Shown piece after piece: positions 8,636 through 15,799 of a stretch of DNA of 64,000 bases. The notes beneath the pieces were generated by a model. The model saw only the letters and a list, made by a program, of their open reading frames with translations. It was not told the origin of the DNA and ran no database searches. The position numbers and the translations under genes were made by a program. This stretch comes from Streptomyces neyagawaensis. GTDB lineage: Bacteria; Actinomycetota; Actinomycetes; Streptomycetales; Streptomycetaceae. Position 1 is the first letter of the stretch, and each line of letters begins with the position of its first letter. The stretch spans positions 1-64,000 of the forward strand of contig NZ_JAMGBG010000069.1 of the NCBI RefSeq assembly GCF_023516595.1, given 5' to 3'.

Positions 8636-9511
8636 TCACGCCACCCGTGTGAACTCGATCGTCACCTCCGGCGGGCCCCCGGTCACCCCTCGGTAGATGC
8701 CCTTGTGCGGGGTGACGTCGTCGTAGTCCCGGCCGCGCCCGACGACGACGTGGGACTCGTCGGCGCGGACCCGGTTCGTGGGGTCGTAGCCGGCCCAGTC
8801 GCCCGCCCAGTACTCGATCCAGGCGTGGCTCTGCCCCGCGACGGGCCGGTGCAGTTCCGCCTCGCGCTCGGGGTGGAGATAGCCGGAGACATAGCGGGCG
8901 GGCAGGCCGAGGCCGCGCAGCATGCCCAGGGTGAGATGGGCGATGTCCTGGCAGACACCGGCCCGCTGGTCCCACGCCTCCGCCGCGCTGGTGTGCACAC
9001 CGGTGGCGCCCGGCACGTACGCCACATGGTCGGCGACCATCGCCGACACGGCGACCGCCGTCTCGTGCACGTCCAGCCCGGCGGCCGCCTCCCGCGCCCG
9101 CTCGACCAGCTCCGCCGGGAGCGTGGTGCGGCGGGTCGCGGTCAGGTACTCCAGCAGCCGGGAGTCGGCGGTGGCCCGGTGGACCTCCGCCCAGGCGGGC
9201 GCGTCCGTGAGCGGCTCCGGCGGCGCCGTCTCCACCAGGCTGGACGCGGTGATCGTGAGGTCGCCGTGCGGGTCCATCAGGTCGAAGCCGGTGACCTGGG
9301 TGCCCCAGTAGTCCCAGTACGACCAGGTCGGCGTCGACGGGTTGACCAGCACCCGCGCGTCCAGGGTGGTCTGGCCCGGCATCGTGAGCGGGGTCATCCG
9401 GACCTCGTTGTGCGAGGAGGACGCGGGCTGGGCGTACGAGACACGCGTGGTGTGCCGGATGCGCAGGCGCCGGGTGGGGTGCGTCGCGGGGGGTGGGGTC
9501 ATCGTGCTCAC
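8636..9511 (-). CDS. Transglutaminase-like cysteine protease-fold protein
   Basis: The 291-residue protein has an N-terminal beta domain (LRIRHTTRVSYAQPASSS) and a transglutaminase core with the catalytic triad in order: Cys in AGVCQDIAHL, His in GQSHAWIEYW and Asp in GYDPTN. It should hydrolyse or transfer peptide-type amide bonds in the cytoplasm, since no signal peptide is present. The GTG start at 9511 overlaps the stop of the alpha-E gene in GTGA, and AGGAAGG lies just upstream, so translation is coupled. It is the last gene of the three-gene operon with the alpha-E and ATP-grasp proteins. Confidence 0.88.
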   Translation of the reverse strand: MSTMTPPPATHPTRRLRIRHTTRVSYAQPASSSHNEVRMTPLTMPGQTTLDARVLVNPSTPTWSYWDYWGTQVTGFDLMDPHGDLTITASSLVETAPPEPLTDAPAWAEVHRATADSRLLEYLTATRRTTLPAELVERAREAAAGLDVHETAVAVSAMVADHVAYVPGATGVHTSAAEAWDQRAGVCQDIAHLTLGMLRGLGLPARYVSGYLHPEREAELHRPVAGQSHAWIEYWAGDWAGYDPTNRVRADESHVVVGRGRDYDDVTPHKGIYRGVTGGPPEVTIEFTRVA

Positions 9512-10443
9512 GCGCCTTCCTGGGCCCACTCGACGGGACCCTGGTACGGGAAGAACTTCTCGGCCACCGCCTCCGCCGAGGCCATGCACGCCCGTTGCAG
9601 GTCTCGCAGCAGCGTCGGCAGCCCGGCCTCCAGGGACGCGGAGTCCAGGTACTCGAGATGGGTGCGCAGCGCGCCGATCGGGCGGCGGGCCGGGTCCTGG
9701 CGGGGGCGGCCGAGCGCGGCGAGGCACTCCTCGGCCGTGGTCAGCGCGTGCAGCGCCGAGCGCGGGAAGTCCCGGTCCAGGAGCAGGAACTCGGCGACCT
9801 TGGGGCTGTCGCCGAAGCCGCCGTGCAGACGCGCGTACGCCTCGTCGGCGCCGCTCGCGCTCAGCAGGGTCGGCCAGTCGGGCGCGTGCGCGGCGTCCAG
9901 GACGCGTACCGACAGCAGCCGCACGGTCATGTCGACCCGCTCCAGGCTGCGGCCGAGGACCACGAACCGCCAGCTGTCGTCGCGGCTCATCGTGGAGTCG
10001 GCGAGCCCGAAGAACAGGGCCGCGCGCCGCCGTACCAGCTCCAGGTAGGCGTACGGGCCGCCGGTGCGGCGGGCGGCGGTGCGCTGGTCGGCGAGGGCGT
10101 GCCAGGTGGAGTTGAGGCACTCCCACATCTCGGAGGAGACGGCCTCGCGGGCGCTGCGGGCGTTCAGCCGGGCGGCGCCGAGCGCCCCTTCGATGCTGCC
10201 GGTGGAGTGCGCGTCGAAGGCCAGCCGGTCGAGGACCTGCCGCATGTCGCAGTGCTGGTCGGGCGCGTCGACGCCGAGGATCGCGTACAGCGAGCGGCAG
10301 GCGGCGTCCTCGTCGCGCCAGGGGTCCTCCAGCAGGCGGTGGAGGTAGGCGTCGAGGATGCGGCCGGTGGCGTCGGCGCGCTCCACGTAGCGGCCCGTCC
10401 AGGTCAGGGCCTCGGCTATCCGGGAAAGGATCACGTCGTTCAC
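9508..10443 (-). CDS. Alpha-E domain protein (DUF403)
   Basis: The 311-residue protein begins ILSRIAEALTWTGRYVERADATGRILD, the hallmark of the alpha-E family of all-helical proteins, and continues with W-R-F-V-V-L-G-R-S-L-E-R-V-D-M-T-V-R. The highly conserved Glu/Arg pairs suggest an active site, but no reaction has been established to my knowledge. It starts with GTG inside a GTGA overlap with the ATP-grasp gene upstream and ends in a GTGA overlap with the transglutaminase gene. The operon order ATP-grasp, alpha-E, transglutaminase is conserved across many bacteria, and a peptide-ligase/peptide-processing role has been proposed from genomics. Confidence 0.9.
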   Translation of the reverse strand: MNDVILSRIAEALTWTGRYVERADATGRILDAYLHRLLEDPWRDEDAACRSLYAILGVDAPDQHCDMRQVLDRLAFDAHSTGSIEGALGAARLNARSAREAVSSEMWECLNSTWHALADQRTAARRTGGPYAYLELVRRRAALFFGLADSTMSRDDSWRFVVLGRSLERVDMTVRLLSVRVLDAAHAPDWPTLLSASGADEAYARLHGGFGDSPKVAEFLLLDRDFPRSALHALTTAEECLAALGRPRQDPARRPIGALRTHLEYLDSASLEAGLPTLLRDLQRACMASAEAVAEKFFPYQGPVEWAQEGA

Positions 10444-11981
10444 TGCTGCTGCGCCCCTTCCTGCACGAGCGTGCGGGTGCCGTCGGGTCCGAGCTGGCGC
10501 GGTGCCTTCTCCAGCGGGCCGCTCTCCTCCTCGTGCCGCTGCTCGGCGGGGCCCTCGGCGAGCACCCAGGTGTCCTTGGAGCCGCCACCTTGGCTGGAGT
10601 TGACGATGAGGTTGCCCTCCTGGAGGGCGACCCGGGTCAGCCCGCCGGGCAGCACCCAGACCTCGCTGCCGTCGTTCACCGCGAAGGGGCGCAGGTCGAT
10701 GTGGCGGGGTGCCATGCGTTCGCCGGCGAGGGTGGGGGAGGTGGACAGGGCGACGGGCCGCTGCGCGATCCAGCCGCGCGGATCGGCGAGGACGGCCGCG
10801 CGGGTCCGCTCCAGCGTCTCCCGGTCGGCCTTGGGTCCGATGACGATGCCCTGCCCGCCGGCCCCGTCGACGGGCTTCACGACGAGCTGGTCGATCTGGT
10901 CGAGTACGGCCTCCAACTGCCCCGGCTCGTCCGGTCGGTACGACTCCACGTTGGGCAGGACCGGTTCCTCACCGAGGTAGTACCGGATCAGGTCGGGTAC
11001 GTACGTGTAGAGCAGCTTGTCGTCGGCGATGCCGTTGCCGACGGCGTTGGCGAGCGTCACGTTGCCCGCCATCGCGGCGCCCATGACGCCGGGGCAGCCG
11101 ATCACCGAGTCGGGACGGAAGTGGAGCGGGTCGAGGAAGTCGTCGTCGAGCCGCCGGTATACGACATGGACGGGCATCTCGCCGCGTGTGGTCCGCATCC
11201 ACACCCGGTTCCCCCGGCACACCAGGTCGTGGCCCTCGACCAGCTGCACGCCCATCAGCCGGGCCAGCAGTGCGTGTTCGAAGTAGGCGGCGTTGTTCGG
11301 GCCGGGCGTGAGCACCACGACCCGTGGGTCCCCGATGCCGCCGGGCGCGGCGGCCCGGAGCGCGGCGAGCAGTTTCTGCGCGTAGCCGTCGACCGGCAGC
11401 ACGTGCTGTTCGGCGAAGAGGGACGGGAAGACGCGGGTCATCGCCCGCCGGTTCTCGATGACGTACGACACCCCGGACGGCACCCGGACGTTGTCCTCCA
11501 GCACCCGGAAGGCGCCCGCCTCGTCGCGGACGAGGTCGATGCCGGCGACATGGATGCGGACCCCGCCGGGCGGCTCCACGCCGTGCGCGGACCGGTGGAA
11601 GTGGGGGGAGTTGAGGAGCAGCCGCCAGGGCACCACCCCGTCCTCGAAGGCCCGGCACGGCCCGTAGGCGTCGGCGAGGTACGCCTCCAACGCCCGGACG
11701 CGCTGGGCGACTCCGCGCTGGATGAGATCCCACTCCAGGGCGTCCAGGATCCTCGGCACGAGATCGAGCGGCCAGGGTCTCTCCTCGCCCGCGAAGGCGT
11801 AGGTGACGCCCCGGTCCGTGAACGCCCGGGCCATCTGGTCCGCCCTGAACCTCAGTTCGGCCGGTTCGATCGGCTGGAGCGCGGCCAGCACCGGCTCATA
11901 GGCGGCCCTGACCTCACCCGGCCGCTCGAACATCTCGTCCCACGCGTCGGCCAGCGCGTACGCGTCAAATATGTCCGCCAT
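10440..11981 (-). CDS. Circularly permuted type 2 ATP-grasp protein
   Basis: The 513-residue protein matches the circularly permuted ATP-grasp family found with alpha-E proteins. Conserved blocks include RVLEDNVRVPSGVSYVIENR, VVLTPGPNNAAYFEHALLA, GNAVGNGIADDK-type sequence, LVVKPVDGAGGQGIVIG (nucleotide-binding loop) and APRHIDLRPFAV. Such enzymes are predicted to form amide bonds via an acyl phosphate. The C-terminal tail after about residue 470 is polar and ends in Gln repeats. It is the first gene of the operon; its promoter region contains a SigR-like motif. Substrate unknown. Confidence 0.9.
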   Translation of the reverse strand: MADIFDAYALADAWDEMFERPGEVRAAYEPVLAALQPIEPAELRFRADQMARAFTDRGVTYAFAGEERPWPLDLVPRILDALEWDLIQRGVAQRVRALEAYLADAYGPCRAFEDGVVPWRLLLNSPHFHRSAHGVEPPGGVRIHVAGIDLVRDEAGAFRVLEDNVRVPSGVSYVIENRRAMTRVFPSLFAEQHVLPVDGYAQKLLAALRAAAPGGIGDPRVVVLTPGPNNAAYFEHALLARLMGVQLVEGHDLVCRGNRVWMRTTRGEMPVHVVYRRLDDDFLDPLHFRPDSVIGCPGVMGAAMAGNVTLANAVGNGIADDKLLYTYVPDLIRYYLGEEPVLPNVESYRPDEPGQLEAVLDQIDQLVVKPVDGAGGQGIVIGPKADRETLERTRAAVLADPRGWIAQRPVALSTSPTLAGERMAPRHIDLRPFAVNDGSEVWVLPGGLTRVALQEGNLIVNSSQGGGSKDTWVLAEGPAEQRHEEESGPLEKAPRQLGPDGTRTLVQEGAQQQ

Positions 11982-12395
11982 GGCCTGACGGTAAGTGCGC
12001 TACGTAACAGCCTGATCACTGTCTCGTTTCCGCCATCTTGCGGGAACGATCGCGACCAGCGGAAACGGAGGGTTTGAAGTACGTCCGCGCGGGGGAGTCG
12101 GTCCGCGCGAACCACCCGCGACCGACCCGCGTGCCCGGCCGCGCGGCATGGGCACGGGCGGCCGCCGGAGGGGCCGCACCCCCGGCCACGTCCCGTCCCG
12201 GTCTTCACGGACCCTCCATGCGACCTCCAGGCATCGTTTCTTCAGCTTGTTGCAGGGCGTAATACCTGAGGGGTGGACAAGAGGGGGCAGAGGGGGGCTC
12301 TTTGGGGCAGGGGGACGGTGTCGTCGTGTTGCGGAGGCGGTGCGGGCCGCGCATAGTTGCGCTGCGAACAGGCTGGAGCCGGGGGTGAGTTGGTC
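11982..12395. other. Divergent intergenic region between ATP-grasp operon and LuxR-type gene
   Basis: This 414-bp region has a 9-bp inverted repeat (CGTTTCCGC at 12025-12033 and GCGGAAACG at 12059-12067) near the ATP-grasp promoter. The motif CGTAATACCTGAG lies at 12258-12270 upstream of the regulator gene. No gene was seen in it. Confidence 0.45.
12006..12031 (-). promoter_or_regulatory. SigR-like promoter motif before the ATP-grasp operon
   Basis: On the minus strand GGAAA is followed after exactly 18 nt by GTT. The Streptomyces SigR (thiol-oxidative-stress sigma) consensus is GGAAT-N18-GTT. The motif ends 25 bp before the ATG, so a transcript would have a very short leader. One base of the -35 element departs from consensus and the motif is short, so this is tentative. 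Confidence 0.3.
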
Positions 12396-13478
12396 ATGGC
12401 CGGGCATGCGACGGACGGGCATCCCCACGGTGCCGACCGGCTCTGCGAGGCCGGGGACCGGGTGTACGCGCGCGCGGTACGGCGGGGTCGTCTCCCGCGC
12501 GAGGACGCGGAGACCGTGCCCTGTCTGGTCGAACTGGCCCTGCTGCACCCCGACCCCGACGACATGGGCTGGCTGGTGCCCACCTCCCCGCAGGAGGTCA
12601 TGACCCGGCTGCTGCGCGGCGTCCACGCCGAGGTCAGCGCCAGCCAGGCCCGGGTGGGCGCGGCCGTCGAGGCCGTCGAGTGGTACGCGGGCCTCAGCGC
12701 CGTACGGCCGGGTCAGCCGGCGGAGGGCACGGCGATCCGCGTCCTCGACGGGCTGTCCCGGATCCGGGCGGCGATCGACGAGGCCACCGACCGCTGCACC
12801 ACCGAGGTGATGACCGTGCAGCCGGGCGGCATCCGGCGGGAGGACGAGCTGCGCGAGGGACTGCACCGGGCGCTCGCCATGTGCCGGCGGGGCGTACGGA
12901 TGCGGGACCTGTACACGCATGTGGCCCGGCACGGGCAGGGCCTGCACAACTACATGGAGATGATGGGCGAGGCGGCGGAGGCCCGCACCCTCGACGAGGT
13001 CGTGGAACGCCTCATGGTCTTCGACCGCACCGTGGCCTTCATCCCCGCCAACGCCGACCGCACCATGGCCCTGGAGATCCGGCACCCCGCGCTGGTGGAG
13101 TACCTGGTCACCGTCTTCGAACGGCTCTGGCGCCTCGGCATCCCGCTGACCGCCCCGCTGCCGTCCTCCGGCATCGCGGGCATCACCCACCGGGAGCGGT
13201 CCATCGCGGCGCTCCTCGCGGAGGGCCACCAGGACGCCGTCGTCGCCGAACGCCTCGGCATAAGCGTCCGCACCTGCCGCGCCCACATCGCCCGCCTCTC
13301 CGAGACCCTGGGCGCCGCCAGCCGCACCCAACTCGGCGTCCGCATCGCCCAGGTGGGGCTGGACGGCCCGCAACGACCGGGTACGGAGACCGGGGGCGAC
13401 CTGCTGTCCCTGCCCGCTCCGTCCGCCCCGCCTAGGGCAGCGGCTGTTCCTGCTCCAGAATCCCCGACTGCGCGATGA
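12396..13478 (+). CDS. LuxR-type HTH regulator with TrmB/PLD-like sensor region (paralogue A)
   Basis: The 360-residue protein has an N-terminal helical block with LCEAGDRVYARAVRRGRL and LLHPDPDDMGWLVP. A central region (about residues 130-260) resembles the PLD-like C-terminal domain of TrmB regulators: TEVMTVQPGG, RGVRMRDLYTHVARH, TVAFIPAN and LEIRHPALVEYLV. A C-terminal LuxR-type HTH follows (ALLAEGHQDAVVAERLGISVRTCRAHIARL). The same architecture is seen in the gene at 13432, which is convergent and overlaps this one by 47 bp, so the two are diverged duplicates. GGGGGTGAG lies upstream of the ATG. Ligand unknown. Confidence 0.85.
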   Translation: MAGHATDGHPHGADRLCEAGDRVYARAVRRGRLPREDAETVPCLVELALLHPDPDDMGWLVPTSPQEVMTRLLRGVHAEVSASQARVGAAVEAVEWYAGLSAVRPGQPAEGTAIRVLDGLSRIRAAIDEATDRCTTEVMTVQPGGIRREDELREGLHRALAMCRRGVRMRDLYTHVARHGQGLHNYMEMMGEAAEARTLDEVVERLMVFDRTVAFIPANADRTMALEIRHPALVEYLVTVFERLWRLGIPLTAPLPSSGIAGITHRERSIAALLAEGHQDAVVAERLGISVRTCRAHIARLSETLGAASRTQLGVRIAQVGLDGPQRPGTETGGDLLSLPAPSAPPRAAAVPAPESPTAR

Positions 13479-14451
13479 GATACCCGAGCTGAGCCCGGCT
13501 GCCGCTGCCGAGCGCCGTGGCCAGCTTGGCGATGTGCGCGCGACAGGTCCGCACGTTCATCCCGAGCCGCCGCGCGATGGCCTCGTCGACATGGCCCTCG
13601 ACGAGGAGTTTCGCGATGGAGTGCTGGATCTCGCTGATCCCGTCGGGAGCGGTCTCGTAGGGGGCGCCCGCGGTGAGGGGGACGGCCCGGCCCCACATGA
13701 ACTCGAAGACCTTGACGAGGTAGCGCACGAGTCCCGGATGCCTGAGCTCCAGGGCGACCTGCTGGTCGTCGCGGGTGGGGATGAAGGCGACCGTCTCGTC
13801 GCAGATGATGAGCCGCTCCACCAGTTCGTCGATGGTGCGGTACTCCACCTTGCCGTTGGACAGCTGGGCCACGTAGGCCAGTTTCTCCGGGTTGTAGCGG
13901 GCCGTGTGCTGGTACAGCGTGCGGATGCGCACACCACGTTCGATCAACGGCCGGTCCCGCTCGAGGCCCTGGAGAAGGTTGCGCTCGGAGATGCGGTTGC
14001 TCGGCTGGACCGTGAGCACCTCTGTCTGGCACTCGGCCGTCGCCAGATTCAGTGCCGCCTGGATGCGTTCGCCGCCCTCCAGCACGGTGATGGCGTGCGT
14101 GGGCGTCGTCGCCTGGGCGGTGAGGGTCATGAACGGTTCGAACACGTCGGCGAGTTCGATCGACCGCCTCCGCTGCTCGGCGATCTCCCGTTCGATGGGG
14201 TTGAGCCGTTGGGCCAGAGCGACCGACGGGGGAACCGGGCGGAGCCAGTTCGCGTCATCGGGATCGGGGTGGAGGAGGGCGAACTCCATGAGGCAGGGGG
14301 CGGGTTCGACGTCCTCACGTGCCAGGCGTCCGGTCCGCAGCGCGTGCGCATAGAGACGAGCTCCTTCGTCGCACAGATCAGCCACCGTATGGGGATGTAC
14401 CGCCTTGGCCCGATTTTTACTCAAATCTCCACCCCCCAGGGTCCTGAACAT
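13432..14451 (-). CDS. LuxR-type HTH regulator with TrmB/PLD-like sensor region (paralogue B)
   Basis: The 339-residue protein is a paralogue of the neighbour at 12396 and has the same order of parts: LCDEGARLYAHALRTGRL and LLHPDPDDANWLRP, then TEVLTVQPSNRIS, RGVRIRTLYQHTARYN, ETVAFIPTRDD and LELRHPGLVRYLV, then a C-terminal HTH with AIARRLGMNVRTCRAHIAKL. It is divergent from the small DTSWP peptide gene, 86 bp away, the arrangement expected for a regulator and its signal or target. The ATG at 14451 has no clear ribosome-binding site; TTG at 14424 has GGTGGAG just before it and is an alternative. Confidence 0.85.
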   Translation of the reverse strand: MFRTLGGGDLSKNRAKAVHPHTVADLCDEGARLYAHALRTGRLAREDVEPAPCLMEFALLHPDPDDANWLRPVPPSVALAQRLNPIEREIAEQRRRSIELADVFEPFMTLTAQATTPTHAITVLEGGERIQAALNLATAECQTEVLTVQPSNRISERNLLQGLERDRPLIERGVRIRTLYQHTARYNPEKLAYVAQLSNGKVEYRTIDELVERLIICDETVAFIPTRDDQQVALELRHPGLVRYLVKVFEFMWGRAVPLTAGAPYETAPDGISEIQHSIAKLLVEGHVDEAIARRLGMNVRTCRAHIAKLATALGSGSRAQLGYLIAQSGILEQEQPLP

Positions 14452-14537
14452 GCAGGAACATGATGCATCGATTATGTGGCCATGACGTGCCCGAATGAGC
14501 CATCGTCGTATGCGACGGGGGAAGAGGGGACCTTCAA

Positions 14538-14759
14538 GTGAGGACGAAGCCGACTATGCGTAAGAGAATGCTTCGCTCGGTGCTTGTCGCCGCCTTCTCC
14601 ACCGTTATCGCCTTCGGAGCGCTGGGTGGCCTCTCCGAGACGAAGCGTGACACTCGTGCGGACACCAGTTGGCCGGCGGTGGCGGAGTCGACGACGCTGG
14701 CGCGAGCCTTGGACACCAGTTGGCCGGTGCCTCCGGCCGGTGGCGGTGCGAGGGCCTGA
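14538..14759 (+). CDS. Small exported peptide with two DTSWP motifs
   Basis: The 73-residue product has a basic N-terminus, a hydrophobic stretch (SVLVAAFSTVIAFGALGGL, about residues 14-32) and a short tail carrying DTSWP twice, about 18 residues apart. This is the shape of a secreted signalling-peptide precursor or small cell-surface peptide. GAGGGGA lies 7 nt upstream of the GTG start, so it is probably translated. It is divergent from a LuxR/TrmB-type regulator and one base upstream of the Rieske-like gene, so all three are likely one functional unit. I know of no defined function. Confidence 0.75.
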   Translation: MRTKPTMRKRMLRSVLVAAFSTVIAFGALGGLSETKRDTRADTSWPAVAESTTLARALDTSWPVPPAGGGARA

Positions 14760-14760
14760 C

Positions 14761-15096
14761 ATGACGACTCCACCCGACGACCGATCCTTCCGCCGAGAAA
14801 TGGCTACCGCCTACCGATCCGGTTGGCACTTCATCGACCTGGCCACCGCCATCCCCCACAGCGGTGACTCGTTGATGGTGACCGTGTTCGGTGAGCCGGT
14901 GGTGGTGACCCGGGACGAGGACGAGGACATCCGGGCGTACCGGTGTCTGCGGCGACCGCGCGGCGCGCCGCAGCCCGTACGGTGCGCCGTCCGATACGGG
15001 ATGATCTTCGTCAATCTCGACCAGCGCGACCACCAGCTCACCGAACCGGAGACCCCGGCCTCCTCGGCCGTATCAGCCACCCCCCGCAGTGCCTGA
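14761..15096 (+). CDS. Rieske-like domain protein lacking the iron-sulphur ligands
   Basis: The 111-residue protein aligns by eye with the start of ring-hydroxylating-oxygenase Rieske domains: WHFIDLATAIPHSGDSLMVTVFGEPVVVTRDEDEDIRAYRC at the front and YGMIFVNLDQ at the back. The intervening part that should hold the C-x-H and C-x-x-H cluster ligands is shortened to an RRPRG...PVRC segment without any His. It is therefore unlikely to bind a [2Fe-2S] cluster and may have a binding or regulatory role. ATG 14761 directly follows the stop of the DTSWP peptide gene, implying translational coupling. A strong hairpin terminator follows. Confidence 0.7.
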   Translation: MTTPPDDRSFRREMATAYRSGWHFIDLATAIPHSGDSLMVTVFGEPVVVTRDEDEDIRAYRCLRRPRGAPQPVRCAVRYGMIFVNLDQRDHQLTEPETPASSAVSATPRSA

Positions 15097-15141
15097 AGCG
15101 ATTCCCCCGTCGTTTCAAATCGCTCAGGCGCTTCCCCCCAG

Positions 15142-15180
15142 CAGCGGCGTCACCGTGACCTGAACACGGTGACGCCGCTG
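15142..15180. terminator. Strong hairpin terminator
   Basis: A perfect 16-bp inverted repeat (15142-15157 and 15165-15180) with a 7-nt loop ends the peptide/Rieske-like transcript. There is no U-tract, as is common in Streptomyces. The facing PPOX gene ends 89 bp further on, so it may work in both directions. Confidence 0.85.
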
Positions 15181-15268
15181 CAGGTTTCCGGGGATATTTC
15201 GGGATCTCCGCCGATGTGACCGTGCGGCCGCCATGGCTGAAAATGATCAGCCGTGGCCGGGATGGCGG

Positions 15269-15682
15269 TCAGCCCCGCCCCAGCGCCGCCGTCAGCTCGA
15301 TCTCGATGACCACCCGGTCCGGGTTCGGCCCCGGCATCCTGTGGTACCGCTCCGCGTACCGCCGCACCGCGTCCGCGATCCGCTCCGGCTCCGTGGACAC
15401 CCGTGCGCGCCCCTCCAGCGTGGCCCAGCGCCCGCCGTCCACCTGGCACACCGCGACCGCGGCCCCGTCCGGGCCCGCCGCCAGGACGTGCCGCACCTTC
15501 CTGCTCGACTTGTTGGTGATCACCCGAGCCAGACCCGCCTCCGGGTCGTATGTCACCCCGACGGGCACCACATGCGGGGTGCCGTCCGGGCGGAGGGTCG
15601 TCAGGGTGCACAGGTGCCGCTCCCGCCAGAAGGCGAGGTACGTCTCGTCGGGGGCACCCGGGTCCACGGAGTAGGAGGCCAT
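15269..15682 (-). CDS. PPOX-class (pyridoxamine-phosphate-oxidase-like) F420/FMN-dependent oxidoreductase
   Basis: The 137-residue protein is a split beta-barrel flavin/deazaflavin-binding protein: an N-terminal helix with FWRERHLCTLTTLRPDGTPHVVPVG, then NKSSRKVRHV, then WATLEGRARV, and a helix bearing ERIADAVRRYAERY. This order is typical of the F420-binding PPOX family of actinomycetes. It is a cytoplasmic redox enzyme of unknown substrate. The ATG at 15682 is preferred over an in-frame TTG at 15691. It is divergent from clpB and its 5' end lies 37 bp from the HAIR operator, so HspR could also affect it. Confidence 0.8.
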   Translation of the reverse strand: MASYSVDPGAPDETYLAFWRERHLCTLTTLRPDGTPHVVPVGVTYDPEAGLARVITNKSSRKVRHVLAAGPDGAAVAVCQVDGGRWATLEGRARVSTEPERIADAVRRYAERYHRMPGPNPDRVVIEIELTAALGRG

Positions 15683-15718
15683 GAACCGCAACCTATCGGT
15701 TCACCCCCCGCTCACCGC

Positions 15719-15739
15719 CTTGAGTGGAATAGACTCAAC
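15719..15739. promoter_or_regulatory. HAIR operator (HspR-binding site) of clpB
   Basis: CTTGAGT-N7-ACTCAAC matches the HspR-associated inverted repeat consensus CTTGAGT-N7-ACTCAAG at all but the last base. It lies 61 bp upstream of the clpB start. HspR is the known repressor of the dnaK operon and clpB in Streptomyces, so heat-shock control of this gene is strongly supported. Confidence 0.9.
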
Positions 15740-15799
15740 TTTGTGTACGTTGCTCAAGTCAGCGTGGATGAGGGCTGACACAAGGAGGAGAACGCGAAC

